Shown here one piece after another: positions 36,998 through 44,652 of a stretch of DNA of 64,000 nucleotides. Below the pieces are notes generated by a model, which was not told the origin of the DNA, ran no database searches, and saw only the letters and a program-made list of their open reading frames with translations. Location: the NCBI RefSeq assembly GCF_005771635.1, contig NZ_VBWP01000003.1, forward strand, positions 229,882-293,881. The letters are read 5' to 3'. How positions within the stretch are numbered: position 1 is the first letter of the stretch; each line of letters opens with the position of its first letter. The stretch is from Culicoidibacter larvae. GTDB lineage: Bacteria; Bacillota_I; Bacilli_A; Culicoidibacterales; Culicoidibacteraceae. Made by a program: the position numbers and the translations under genes.

Positions 36998-37408
36998 TTA
37001 AATTAAAACTTTGCCAGATTCAATCCTATTAACCAACAAGTCAATTTTAAGTTCAATAATTTTAGCAGTGAGTTTAAATATCTCATCGCTTTGATGACTA
37101 GGATCATCAATGCCAAAGTCTTCTCGATATTTTGAGGGTAAAAATGGGCACTCAACATTACATCCCATTGTGATAACAATATCAAGCTTTGGTAATTCAT
37201 CAATTAGTTTTGAGTGGAATTCATCATGAATTTCATATTCATTAGCTAGTATATTTAGTGCTTGGGTGTTTACTGTATCGTTCTTTTCAGTTCCTGCACT
37301 ATATACCTCAAATATGTCTGAATATTTCTTGCGAGCAATTCCCTCAGCCATTATTGAGCGGCATGAATTATGAACACATATAAAACCAATTTTAATTTTT
37401 TTCATCAT
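36998..37408 (-). CDS. arsC: Arsenate reductase, low-molecular-weight phosphatase type
   Basis: A 136-residue enzyme with the P-loop 'CVHNSCRSIMAEGIAR' (CX5R) and later Cys in 'MGCNVECPFLP' that complete the thiol relay of thioredoxin-coupled ArsC. It reduces arsenate to arsenite for export by the preceding transporter. It overlaps the acr3 end by 17 bases; AGGAG lies 6-7 bases upstream. Confidence 0.92.
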   Translation of the reverse strand: MMKKIKIGFICVHNSCRSIMAEGIARKKYSDIFEVYSAGTEKNDTVNTQALNILANEYEIHDEFHSKLIDELPKLDIVITMGCNVECPFLPSKYREDFGIDDPSHQSDEIFKLTAKIIELKIDLLVNRIESGKVLI

Positions 37409-38474
37409 ATTTTTCTCCTATACTATAATTTTTAAACCAACTCTTTGTATTGTTGGCAATTTTTACTAACGTCAACATAACTGGTACTTCTACTAAGACG
37501 CCAACAATTGTTGCTAAAACTACCGGTGAACTTACACCATATAATGATATTGCTACTGCTACACTAAGTTCAAAGAAATTACTGGCACCTATCATTCCTG
37601 CTGGTGCCGCAATGTTAAATGGTAGTTTCAATAGCTTTGCACCACCGTATGCCGCAAAGAAAATTAAGAATGTTTGTATAATTAGCGGAACAGCAATCAG
37701 TATAATATGAATTGGGTTTGATAATATAACATCGCCTTGAAACGAAAAAAGTAATGTTAGTGTCAGTAATAAGCCAACAATTGTGAGTTTATCAAATTTT
37801 GGCAAGAATGTTTCTTTAAAGTATTGTTCTCCTTTTAACTTAAGAACAATAGTTCTAGTGAGTATTCCCCCAGCTAAGGGTACTACTACAAATAATGCAA
37901 CAGAAAGAATGAGTGTAGCCCATGGAATTGCTACACCACTTGCGCCTAACAATAATCCAACAATTGGAGTAAATAAAAACAGAATGATGAGATCATTGGT
38001 AGCAACCTGTACAACAGTATATGCTGGATTTCCTTTTGTCAAATGTGACCAGACGAAAACCATTGCTGTACAAGGGGCTGCACCTAATAAAACTGCGCCT
38101 GCTAAATAATCTTTTGCCAAGTCAGCAGGAATAAAATTACTAAATATTATAAAGAAAAAGATATAAGCAATCACAAACATTGTAAATGGCTTAATAAGCC
38201 AATTCACAACCCAAGTTAGATATAATCCTTTTGGGTTTTTCCGAACATTTTTTATGCTCTCAAAATCAACTTTCATCATCATCGGATAAATCATAATCCA
38301 GATTAGAATGGCTACCGGAATTGAAACATTCGCATACTCGAATGTATTAAGAGTTATTGGAATAACTGGCACAAACTTGCCAATAAGTATGCCGATAACC
38401 ATACAAATCAACACCCACACACTTAAATATTTTTCAAAAAAACTAATTGTCGATTTTTGTTTTTCTTCTGTCAT
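37392..38474 (-). CDS. acr3: Acr3-type arsenite efflux permease
   Basis: A 360-residue, ten-helix transporter. 'LGAAPCTAMVFVWSHLTKGN' contains the conserved Cys that binds arsenite, and 'APAGMIGASNFFELSVAVAI' is the second family motif. It overlaps arsR by 32 bases and arsC by 17, so all three are translated from one message. Confidence 0.93.
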   Translation of the reverse strand: MTEEKQKSTISFFEKYLSVWVLICMVIGILIGKFVPVIPITLNTFEYANVSIPVAILIWIMIYPMMMKVDFESIKNVRKNPKGLYLTWVVNWLIKPFTMFVIAYIFFFIIFSNFIPADLAKDYLAGAVLLGAAPCTAMVFVWSHLTKGNPAYTVVQVATNDLIILFLFTPIVGLLLGASGVAIPWATLILSVALFVVVPLAGGILTRTIVLKLKGEQYFKETFLPKFDKLTIVGLLLTLTLLFSFQGDVILSNPIHIILIAVPLIIQTFLIFFAAYGGAKLLKLPFNIAAPAGMIGASNFFELSVAVAISLYGVSSPVVLATIVGVLVEVPVMLTLVKIANNTKSWFKNYSIGEKYDEKN

Positions 38475-38856
38475 TATGATTCTCCTTTAATAGATCCAAG
38501 ACTTGCTGTTTATTTTCACTCGCGATGTTGCAACAGATGTTTTTTTCTAAGTATGTTTTTAATCTCCTTAAGTCATCAACGAAAACCAGACTTTTATCTG
38601 ATTCAAACAGTATGTATTCGTACAACATGGAGTGATTGTTTATAAACTCTTCAGATAAACAATACATTGTCCATAAAGAGCTTTTTTTAGATTCAACAAT
38701 GTCATTTTTTTTCAAGTGACTTAAGTGCTTCGATAAATTTGATTGCGATAACTCAAGAATAACTTCAAGTTCACATACGCAAAGATCTTTCTTGTGCAGT
38801 AACAGAACAATTCTTAACCTGTTCTCATCAGAGAACACTTTAAATAAATCAATGAT
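38443..38856 (-). CDS. arsR: ArsR family repressor, probable ATC start
   Basis: Winged-helix repressor of about 137 residues with the arsenite site 'KDLCVCELEVILEL' and recognition helix 'SQSNLSKHLSHLKKNDIVES'. The nearest canonical start in frame, GTG 38838, has no ribosome site and would remove the first helix. The frame stays open upstream as IIDLFKVFSDENR, and GGGGAG (38866-38871) is 9 bases before ATC 38856. Rare AUC/AUU starts are known (infC). The promoter at 38903-38931 overlaps the likely operator. Identity is sure; the start is inference. Confidence 0.85.
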   Translation of the reverse strand: MIDLFKVFSDENRLRIVLLLHKKDLCVCELEVILELSQSNLSKHLSHLKKNDIVESKKSSLWTMYCLSEEFINNHSMLYEYILFESDKSLVFVDDLRRLKTYLEKNICCNIASENKQQVLDLLKENHNDRRKTKIDN

Positions 38857-38902
38857 AACACAGCTCCCCTTTTTCTATATTACCCACGAGCAATATAGAT
38901 GC

Positions 38903-38931
38903 ATAATATAATATATTGTTGATTTTGTCAA
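38903..38931 (-). promoter_or_regulatory. Promoter of the ars operon
   Basis: TTGACA (38926-38931), 17-base spacer, TATTAT (38903-38908) on the minus strand. The AT-rich dyad around CAACAATAT/ATATTG (38892-38920) is a plausible ArsR operator. Confidence 0.75.
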
Positions 38932-39002
38932 TATTGAAGCGCTTATGGTTTCTAAAACTTATTCAATAATGATATAATTATTTTATATGGAGGATAGTAT
39001 GT

Positions 39003-39956
39003 ATGCAGTTTGTTTTATTACTTATCGGTTTAGTATCTATTATTAAGAGTGCTGATATACTGATTGAATCAACAATAAAGATTGGGAAAAGGTACCAGAT
39101 TCCATCCATTATATTGGGGATAATCATTATCGCATTCGGTACAAGCTTACCAGAGTTTATTGTAGGTCTTTTTTCCGGGATAAATGGAACAAATGCTCTT
39201 GCACTTGGCGATGTTATGGGTAGTTCAATTGTAAACATCTGTATTGTAATTGGGATTGCTGCACTCATTCGCCCCTTTGATATATCCATTAATTTACTTA
39301 AAAAAGATTTACTTATTTTTTTATTCATTTGTATATTATTATCTGGATTAGTATTAATAGATGGTGAACTTTCAAGGATTGACGGAATTATCTTGATTGC
39401 TCTATTTATTTTTTATATGTGCTCAATTTTCAGACTATCAAATAATGACGCTTCTGATAGTATTAATGTAAATAACCAAAAGGGAGATTATGTGAATCCA
39501 GTTTGGTTATGGGGAGCCTTGCTCTTAAGTTTGATTGGAATGATAATCGGCGGGAACTTTGTGGTAACGAGTAGCGAGTACATCGCTAGTTCATTTGGAA
39601 TCAGCGAAGATATTCTTGGTTTTACTATTATTGCTTTAGCAACGTCGCTTCCAGAAATCTTAACAGGTATCGCTGCAGTTCGAAAAAAGCAACCCGAGTT
39701 GTTAATCGGAAATTGCATAGGGAGTAATATTTTCAATATGTTGCTAGTTTTAGGAACTACTACTATAATAAATCCAATACAAGTAAATGCAATGTTCTCA
39801 ATTGATATGCTTGCACTTATATTTGTAAGTATTATGCTAATGATCGTCATCTACAAGTCAGCAAGGATTAGCAGGATTTCAGGTGGAACATTCATTCTAT
39901 GCTACTTAGGTCTAATTTTATATAAAATTGTCTTTGTGCTTCAATTATCACTATAG
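39003..39956 (+). CDS. Calcium/sodium exchanger family membrane protein (YrbG-like)
   Basis: A 317-residue CaCA-family antiporter with two homologous halves, each with an alpha-repeat: 'IAFGTSLPEFIVGLFSGING...ALGDVMGSSIVNI' and 'IALATSLPEILTGIAAVRKK...IGNCIGSNIFNM'. It exchanges cations across the membrane. ATG 39003 behind GGAGG (9-base spacing). An extended -10 TGATATAAT lies about 30 bases upstream. It is divergent from the ars operon. Confidence 0.92.
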   Translation: MQFVLLLIGLVSIIKSADILIESTIKIGKRYQIPSIILGIIIIAFGTSLPEFIVGLFSGINGTNALALGDVMGSSIVNICIVIGIAALIRPFDISINLLKKDLLIFLFICILLSGLVLIDGELSRIDGIILIALFIFYMCSIFRLSNNDASDSINVNNQKGDYVNPVWLWGALLLSLIGMIIGGNFVVTSSEYIASSFGISEDILGFTIIALATSLPEILTGIAAVRKKQPELLIGNCIGSNIFNMLLVLGTTTIINPIQVNAMFSIDMLALIFVSIMLMIVIYKSARISRISGGTFILCYLGLILYKIVFVLQLSL

Positions 39957-39980
39957 ATAATAGGATTTACTTTCAAACTA

Positions 39981-40009
39981 TTTACATCTATCTATAGCTA
40001 TGGTATACT
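39981..40009 (+). promoter_or_regulatory. Promoter of the fluoride riboswitch transcript
   Basis: TTTACA (39981-39986), 17-base spacer, TATACT (40004-40009). Confidence 0.75.
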
Positions 40010-40017
40010 TTTCAAAT

Positions 40018-40097
40018 ATAGGCGATGGTGTTCGCCATTAAATATCGAAAGATTAATGACACCTACACAAACCTTTGTTTGTGTAGGTGTTTTTTTT
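40018..40097 (+). ncRNA. Fluoride riboswitch (crcB motif) with terminator expression platform
   Basis: GGCGATGGTGTTCGCC (40021-40036) and ATTAATGACACCTAC (40052-40066) match the conserved segments of the fluoride aptamer (GGxGATGGxGTTCxCC and TGATGACxCCTAC). The 3' aptamer strand is also the 5' arm of a 14-bp terminator: ACACCTACACAAAC (40059-40072) with GTTTGTGTAGGTGT (40077-40090) and eight T's. Fluoride binding should keep the terminator from forming and switch the antiporter gene on. Confidence 0.93.
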
Positions 40098-40115
40098 AGA
40101 AAAGAGGCAATGAAG

Positions 40116-41285
40116 ATGTTGTTAAGTTTGGCATTAGTACTGTTAGTGGGACTGACTTTAGGTAAGATTTTCAGTACACTACATTTACCTAGTTTGCTTG
40201 GGATGTTAATAGCAGGAATGATACTTGGGCCTTATGTGCTCAATTTAATTGCACCAGAGTTAATTGATATCTCAGGTGATTTAAGGCAAGTCGCCTTAGT
40301 TATCATTTTGTTGCGGGCTGGATTAACGCTCAATATAAGTGCTTTAAGACGAATTGGATTACCAGCCGTCTTATTATGCTTTGTCCCGGCTATCTTTGAA
40401 ATAGGAGCTATTATTATAGCTGCTCCGGTATTATTAAAGATTCCAATTATTGATGCTGCCCTAATGGGAGCTGTCTTGGCTGCTGTTTCTCCTGCAGTCA
40501 TTGTACCGCGTATGATAAAAATCAAAACTGAAGGCTATGGCACTAAAAAAAGCATTCCTGAATTGATAATGGCGGGTGCTGCAGTTGATGATATATTTGT
40601 CATTATATTGTTCACGGCACTTTTGAGCACCTATTCAGGAGAATCATTATCAATTATGACAGCTATACAAGTCCCCATGTCAATTTTATCGGGAGTTGGA
40701 ATTGGGATTATTTGTGGATATTCACTTGTTAAACTTTTTAAACGGATACATATGCAAGATTCTATTAAAGTAATCATATTGATTGGTATCGCTTTTTTAT
40801 TAATTAGCATTGAGCATTATTTTGCAGAATATATATCTTTTTCAGGTTTGTTAGCAGTAATGATTATTGGAATTGTTATACTAAAAGATTATTCAGTGTT
40901 AGCGATACGACTTTCTACTAAATTTTCTAAAATATGGTTAGGCGCTGAAATTCTTCTTTTTGTTCTTGTAGGAATAGCTGTAAATATTAACTATCTCACA
41001 TTCGCGGGCTTTTCAGCTATTACTGTAATATTAGTGGCTTTGTTTGCTAGAGGTTTAGGTGTATTTGTGAGTTTACTATCAACACCACTAACTATTAGAG
41101 AAAAATTATTCTGCATATTATCTTATATGCCTAAAGCTACTGTTCAGGCTGCTATCGGATCAATTCCGCTCTCGTTAGGCTTACAAAGTGGTGAATTGAT
41201 TCTCACAATGGCAGTACTCTCAATTATAATTACTGCTCCACTTGGTGCTCTAGGTATAGACAAAACTTATAGAAAACTTTTATAA
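40116..41285 (+). CDS. Cation:proton antiporter (CPA family) under fluoride control
   Basis: A 389-residue membrane protein with 11-12 helices. 'LHLPSLLGMLIAGMILGPYV', 'ALMGAVLAAVSPAVIVPRMI' and 'MAGAAVDDIFVIILFTALL' (paired acidic residues, 'DD', in the ion path) are typical of NhaP/KefB-like antiporters. Two nearby ATGs; 40116 is 8 bases from AAGAGG and preferred over 40110. The leader is a fluoride riboswitch, so it likely helps cells survive fluoride, either by ion exchange that restores pH or by other ion effects. Riboswitch-controlled antiporters of this kind are known; direct fluoride transport is not proven. Confidence 0.88.
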   Translation: MLLSLALVLLVGLTLGKIFSTLHLPSLLGMLIAGMILGPYVLNLIAPELIDISGDLRQVALVIILLRAGLTLNISALRRIGLPAVLLCFVPAIFEIGAIIIAAPVLLKIPIIDAALMGAVLAAVSPAVIVPRMIKIKTEGYGTKKSIPELIMAGAAVDDIFVIILFTALLSTYSGESLSIMTAIQVPMSILSGVGIGIICGYSLVKLFKRIHMQDSIKVIILIGIAFLLISIEHYFAEYISFSGLLAVMIIGIVILKDYSVLAIRLSTKFSKIWLGAEILLFVLVGIAVNINYLTFAGFSAITVILVALFARGLGVFVSLLSTPLTIREKLFCILSYMPKATVQAAIGSIPLSLGLQSGELILTMAVLSIIITAPLGALGIDKTYRKLL

Positions 41286-41394
41286 AGAAGTCTATAATTA
41301 ATATTACTTAGATTCCTTGATAAATCACTTTTAAGAATAAACTAGGTGGTAAATCATAATTATTAACACTACTCATATGAAAAAAAGTTGAAGC

Positions 41395-41658
41395 AATACT
41401 GAATTACTTAGTGTATCATAGGAAAATAGTTTGAATAATGGTTTAATGAAGAGCTTCTTCGCTAGCATTAAAGATGAGATATTTTATGAACATGAAGAGC
41501 AGTTCAAGTCTATCTGTGGGTTAATTTCTGCAATCATAGAGTATATTTCTTATTATAGTAAGAATAGAAGTAGCCCTCATACTCTATTTTTGGGTAAATC
41601 TACCGAACCAGTTATGCGAACTATACCAAAAATTATACCCATTGTTGCCATAAAATAA
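41395..41658 (+). pseudogene. IS3-family OrfB 3' remnant
   Basis: Frame reads SVS*ENSLNNGLMKSFFASIKDEIFYEHEEQF and 'AIIEYISYYSKNR', matching the last part of the IS3/IS150 integrase domain ('DNGLMESFFGTMKNE', 'YIDYYNxxR'). A TAG breaks it before ENSLN, and the end is garbled after YYSKNR. Only the third catalytic region remains. The OrfA relic at 12054 is 29 kb away and not obviously the same copy. Confidence 0.7.
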
Positions 41659-41861
41659 AAATTACTTTTTGAAATATGGTACAACTAATAAGAAGTACAT
41701 TTCTTTACCCATACTACTTGAACTTAATAATAGAATTGGAATGATAAGATCAATGATATATTTAGTGATTTATGCTAGTCAAAAATAAACTATATGCATT
41801 ATTTTAGACAAATACAATTTTTAATGTTAATATTTCACAAATACTATTAGGAGGTAATATC

Positions 41862-42281
41862 ATGAAAGAAGCAATAATTTATTATAGTCTAAATGGACAC
41901 GTAAAAGATATAGTTGATGAAATGAGTGGAGATAAGTTTGAAATAAAAACAAAAAATAAAATAATAAGTAACAAGGCACTACAAATGCTTACACTAGGCT
42001 TTATGACAATGATTAGCAATAGACCAAAGATTATTGTCGATAAGACAATTGAAATCGATAAATACGACATAATACATTTTGTTACACCGATTTGGGCTGG
42101 CAAAGTAAGCTTGCCGATAAAGTCATTCTTAGAAGAAAACATTATTGAAAATAAAAATATAAAACTTACAGTGTCTTGTAATGGTAGTGATGGTGCTGCT
42201 GAATATGATTTTATAAAGTTAGTTGATCAATCCAATGAAATTATTGAATACAACGTAATAAAAAACAATAGAACTGAATAA
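41862..42281 (+). CDS. Flavodoxin-like protein
   Basis: A 139-residue protein with the N-terminal FMN phosphate loop 'IYYSLNGHVKDIVDEM', the '60s' segment 'YDIIHFVTPIWAGKVSLPIK' and '90s' 'LTVSCNGSDGAAE'. It is probably an FMN redox carrier or small quinone/NADPH reductase. ATG 41862 with AGGAGG 8 bases upstream. tspO2 follows after 22 bases, so the two form an operon linking a flavoprotein with a tetrapyrrole-binding protein. Confidence 0.85.
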   Translation: MKEAIIYYSLNGHVKDIVDEMSGDKFEIKTKNKIISNKALQMLTLGFMTMISNRPKIIVDKTIEIDKYDIIHFVTPIWAGKVSLPIKSFLEENIIENKNIKLTVSCNGSDGAAEYDFIKLVDQSNEIIEYNVIKNNRTE

Positions 42282-42303
42282 TTATGTTTTAGGAGTGATA
42301 GAT

Positions 42304-42774
42304 ATGAAAATAATAAAAGATTGGCGTTTTTGGGTATGCGTGGTTTCAGTAACTGCATTGGGTTTATTATCAGGAATATTTGCAATCAATGCTCAGGAGT
42401 ATTACAAAGTTTTGATGATACCTGTTTTTGCTCCGCCGGCATGGCTTTTTGGACCCGTTTGGGTTTTGCTATATATATTAATGGGTATAACCTTTTATTT
42501 AATACTAACTACCAAAGATCAACAGCAGCGAATGACAATGATTTCATTGTTTATAGCTCAATTTATGCTGAATTTTATATGGTCGGGATTATTCTTTACA
42601 GCACAGAATAATCTCTTGTCTGTTATTGATATATCTATATTATGGATAATTCTCTTTATTCAGCAAGCCTACTATATGAAAAATAAGCCGCTTCTAATGT
42701 GGTTGATGGGTCCGTATTTTCTATGGATTACCTTTGCGAGTGTGCTGAATTATTCAATCCTATTTTTAAACTAA
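42304..42774 (+). CDS. tspO: TspO/MBR family tryptophan-rich sensory protein (copy 2)
   Basis: 156 residues with the same motifs as copy 1 ('FAPPAWLFGPVWVLLYILMG', 'FMLNFIWSGLFF', 'WLMGPYFLWITFASVLNY'). ATG 42304 with AGGAG 8 bases upstream. Differences are spread evenly, so the duplication is old, but length and key residues are unchanged. Downstream of flavodoxin. Confidence 0.92.
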   Translation: MKIIKDWRFWVCVVSVTALGLLSGIFAINAQEYYKVLMIPVFAPPAWLFGPVWVLLYILMGITFYLILTTKDQQQRMTMISLFIAQFMLNFIWSGLFFTAQNNLLSVIDISILWIILFIQQAYYMKNKPLLMWLMGPYFLWITFASVLNYSILFLN

Positions 42775-42887
42775 AATTTTACTTTTAAGTGACAATCACA
42801 TGGACTCACCTGTCTTTTTGCTATTTAGGCACTCTGCTTACGTGTGAGTTTGCAATTATATTTGTTTATTTGAACTATAATAAATTT

Positions 42888-42956
42888 ATGTATTAGTGTT
42901 CATTAGATATATACTCGCCCATACCATACGGTAGACTATTTAATGAACACTTTTAT
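42888..42956 (+). ncRNA. Putative small RNA R1
   Basis: TATAAT (42876-42881), then about 7 bases later an RNA consisting mostly of one long hairpin AGTGTTCATTA/TAATGAACACT (42895-42951) followed by TTTT. The loop holds GCCC and ACC segments. No start codon with ribosome site. Confidence 0.4.
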
Positions 42957-43130
42957 TCTTGTAAAATGCAAGGCAATCTCATGAATTTTAGTTTTAATAA
43001 TATCCGAAAATGCTTTTGTTGATAGAAAGCTTTATTGTTCTCATGACGATAATATTTTGAGTTAATTTGCTTCCTTTATAGATCTGATGTTCTGATTACC
43101 ACCACACTTTTTTTATGTTATAATTAATTT

Positions 43131-43230
43131 GCGGGTTAAAAATATCTAATCGCTTTCTATCCCGCGGGCGGAAGTAGATCTGTTTCATAGATAAGCCCTT
43201 ATCATTTATCAGACTTCCGCCTTTTCTATT
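43131..43230 (+). ncRNA. Putative small RNA R2 (two-hairpin family)
   Basis: Extended -10 TGTTATAAT (43116-43124), six bases, then 5' hairpin GCGGG/CCCGC (43131-43165). Terminator hairpin GGCGGAAGT/ACTTCCGCC (43167-43221) with a long loop and TTTTCTATT. A minus-strand relative is R8 (49075-49175). Confidence 0.6.
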
Positions 43231-43256
43231 TAAAAATAGTATGCTACAATTACTTT

Positions 43257-43360
43257 GTGGGAATACTAAAATCTCCATTTTACACTCCCACTAGACGGTA
43301 ACAATCCTCGCATTCTCGATCATTTCACACTTTTCGATAATCTTGGTTGCCGTCTTTTTG
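43257..43360 (+). ncRNA. Putative small RNA R3 (two-hairpin family)
   Basis: Extended -10 TGCTACAAT (43242-43250), six bases, then hairpin GTGGGA/TCCCAC (43257-43291). Its inner stem TAAAAT/ATTTTA presents CTCC (43273-43276) as a four-base loop. The terminator stem starts GACGGTAACAATCC and ends GGTTGCCGTC (43294-43354) with five T's. The 3' hairpin is nearly identical to that of R13 (57032-57133), while the 5' hairpin differs. Confidence 0.65.
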
Positions 43361-43382
43361 CTTGTTGTGATATACTAAATTC

Positions 43383-43488
43383 ATGGGAAGTATATTATTA
43401 TAAAATCCATTACTTTTCATCTGACGTCAGCCAAACTCCTATTATAGTTAAATGTAGTTTGTGTATTCTAGGTTGGCGTCTTGATTTT
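43383..43488 (+). ncRNA. Putative small RNA R4 (two-hairpin family)
   Basis: Extended -10 TGATATACT (43368-43376), six bases, then 5' stem ATGGGAAGTA/TACTTTTCAT (43383-43420). Terminator stem GACGTCAGCC/GGTTGGCGTC (43423-43480), then TTGATTTTTATT. The loop includes AAACTCCTATTA. Confidence 0.6.
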
Positions 43489-43515
43489 TATTATTAATTA
43501 TGTAAAATAATAGTT

Positions 43516-43590
43516 GAGTACGCTTTTTGACGACCCTCTTTTCGCGTACTTGATATCTAAGTAAAGGCCGCTTAATTGCGGTCTTTTTAT
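43516..43590 (+). ncRNA. Putative small RNA R5 (two-hairpin family)
   Basis: TAAAAT (43503-43508), then stem AGTACGC/GCGTACT (43517-43550) with loop holding GACCCTC, then terminator GGCCGC/GCGGTC with TTTTT (43566-43587). A further TATAAT at 43610-43615 precedes an imperfect hairpin region without a terminator; I do not call an RNA there. Confidence 0.5.
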
Positions 43591-43972
43591 TGTATAAACT
43601 ATACCGTAATATAATTAAAGTGAGGGAAATATCACCTTGATGACGAATTAACATCATTTCGTTGATATCGCACTTTCGTATTAGTCTTTCTTTAAATCAA
43701 CATTATTCACTTTGAAAGCTCAAAATGTAAGATGAATTCCAATTAAAATACTAAAAAAAATCGTTTTTTAAATTAACCTGTTTATCATATGCATTTCTTC
43801 TATCGTTTGGTAAACGGGTAGACGCCACTTCTATGGATTCCATTCTGCTATTTAATCTATTCAATATTATAAAAATAACTAATAATTAATATATGCTTCT
43901 TATATTCCCATTTTCTATTAAAACAATTCTGTGCTACCTAGACATAAACAGCTTTACCAAAAATTGTAAAAT

Positions 43973-44072
43973 AAAAGAACCGCAAATGGCGGTCCTCTTT
44001 TCTAGAAAAGAAATGGCTGTAGAATCAAAACAATCTATGGTCTTCCTCTCCAAAATAATTGTTCTTCCTACT
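43973..44072 (-). ncRNA. Putative small RNA, Z family copy 3
   Basis: Minus-strand promoter TTTACA, 17 bases, TATTAT (44079-44084 complement). About 90 percent identical by eye to copy 1 (4863-4962) over the whole RNA and promoter, including GGAGAGG loop, TTCTAGAA palindrome and ACCGC/GCGGT terminator. As in copy 1, a tspO 3' end lies just upstream. Confidence 0.6.
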
Positions 44073-44161
44073 ACTATTATAATACTATTGTTATGATTTT
44101 TTGTAAATCAATATGTATTAAAAACAGAAGGACTACTCAACCATATCAAAATTTCTCATAC

Positions 44162-44210
44162 ATAGTTTAATACACTCAAAAATGTTACACGCAATAAATT
44201 CGGTTCCACC
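44162..44210 (-). pseudogene. tspO 3'-end remnant
   Basis: ATAGTTTAATACACTC and the next 30 bases match the complement of the last 15 codons of tspO copy 1 (5086-5130, 'FASVLNYAI'), with several changes. The rest of the gene is missing. Together with the Z RNA it marks a duplicated and then eroded segment. Confidence 0.65.
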
Positions 44211-44297
44211 TACTCTAAGTCCTTGGGATGCAATGAGTATCCTGTTGGTATATGCTAAACATGTGAATGATAGTTAAGAACTATATTGTGTTGTACC

Positions 44298-44375
44298 TTA
44301 TTGATCATCATCACGGCGATCAATTACTCGAATTAAAACGATTAACAGCAGAATAATGATAGCTATGCTTCTAAT
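44298..44375 (-). pseudogene. Fst-like toxin relic (third copy)
   Basis: The frame IRSIAIIILLLIVLIRVID + RRDDDQ aligns end to end with the toxin at 52938-53015, but the ATG has become ATT and no ribosome site is seen. The upstream GGTGATACGATA is shared with the 53 kb copy. Confidence 0.6.
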
Positions 44376-44386
44376 TGTGCTCAGCT

Positions 44387-44515
44387 CTAGCTCTTTTCTG
44401 GTGTACGTATCGTATCACCGAAATGTTTTTTAAACCAGTCACAACGTCTGAATAGATCATATAGGTTTTTCGCCTCATTTACTAAGTCATTATAATTATC
44501 TTGATTTTCTCCCAT
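44387..44515 (-). CDS. Possible 42-residue charged protein upstream of the toxin relic
   Basis: Frame MGENQDNYNDLVNEAKNLYD...FGDTIRTPEKS ending at TAG 44387. No ribosome site seen, but the composition is protein-like. It may be a remnant of a neighbouring gene carried with the toxin locus. Confidence 0.25.
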   Translation of the reverse strand: MGENQDNYNDLVNEAKNLYDLFRRCDWFKKHFGDTIRTPEKS

Positions 44516-44652
44516 TACATATGGATGGATAATTTTTATATTTTAAATAATAATTAGACAAAAGTATGAGGTATAGTGATAAAAATATTGACATAGATTA
44601 TAATTCTCGTAAAATAAATAGTGGTATATTTTATGAAAAGGGGTGTATTCAA

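Noticed and set aside
43096..43278. A minus-strand reading frame of 60 codons
   Set aside because: It is the complement of the R2/R3 RNA elements; the relative R8 does not preserve the frame.
43448..43657. A minus-strand reading frame of 69 codons
   Set aside because: It crosses the R4 and R5 terminators, has no ribosome site and a low-quality composition.
43622..43700. A further small RNA after TATAAT at 43610
   Set aside because: The hairpins are imperfect and no terminator is visible; the promoter-like box alone is not enough in AT-rich DNA.
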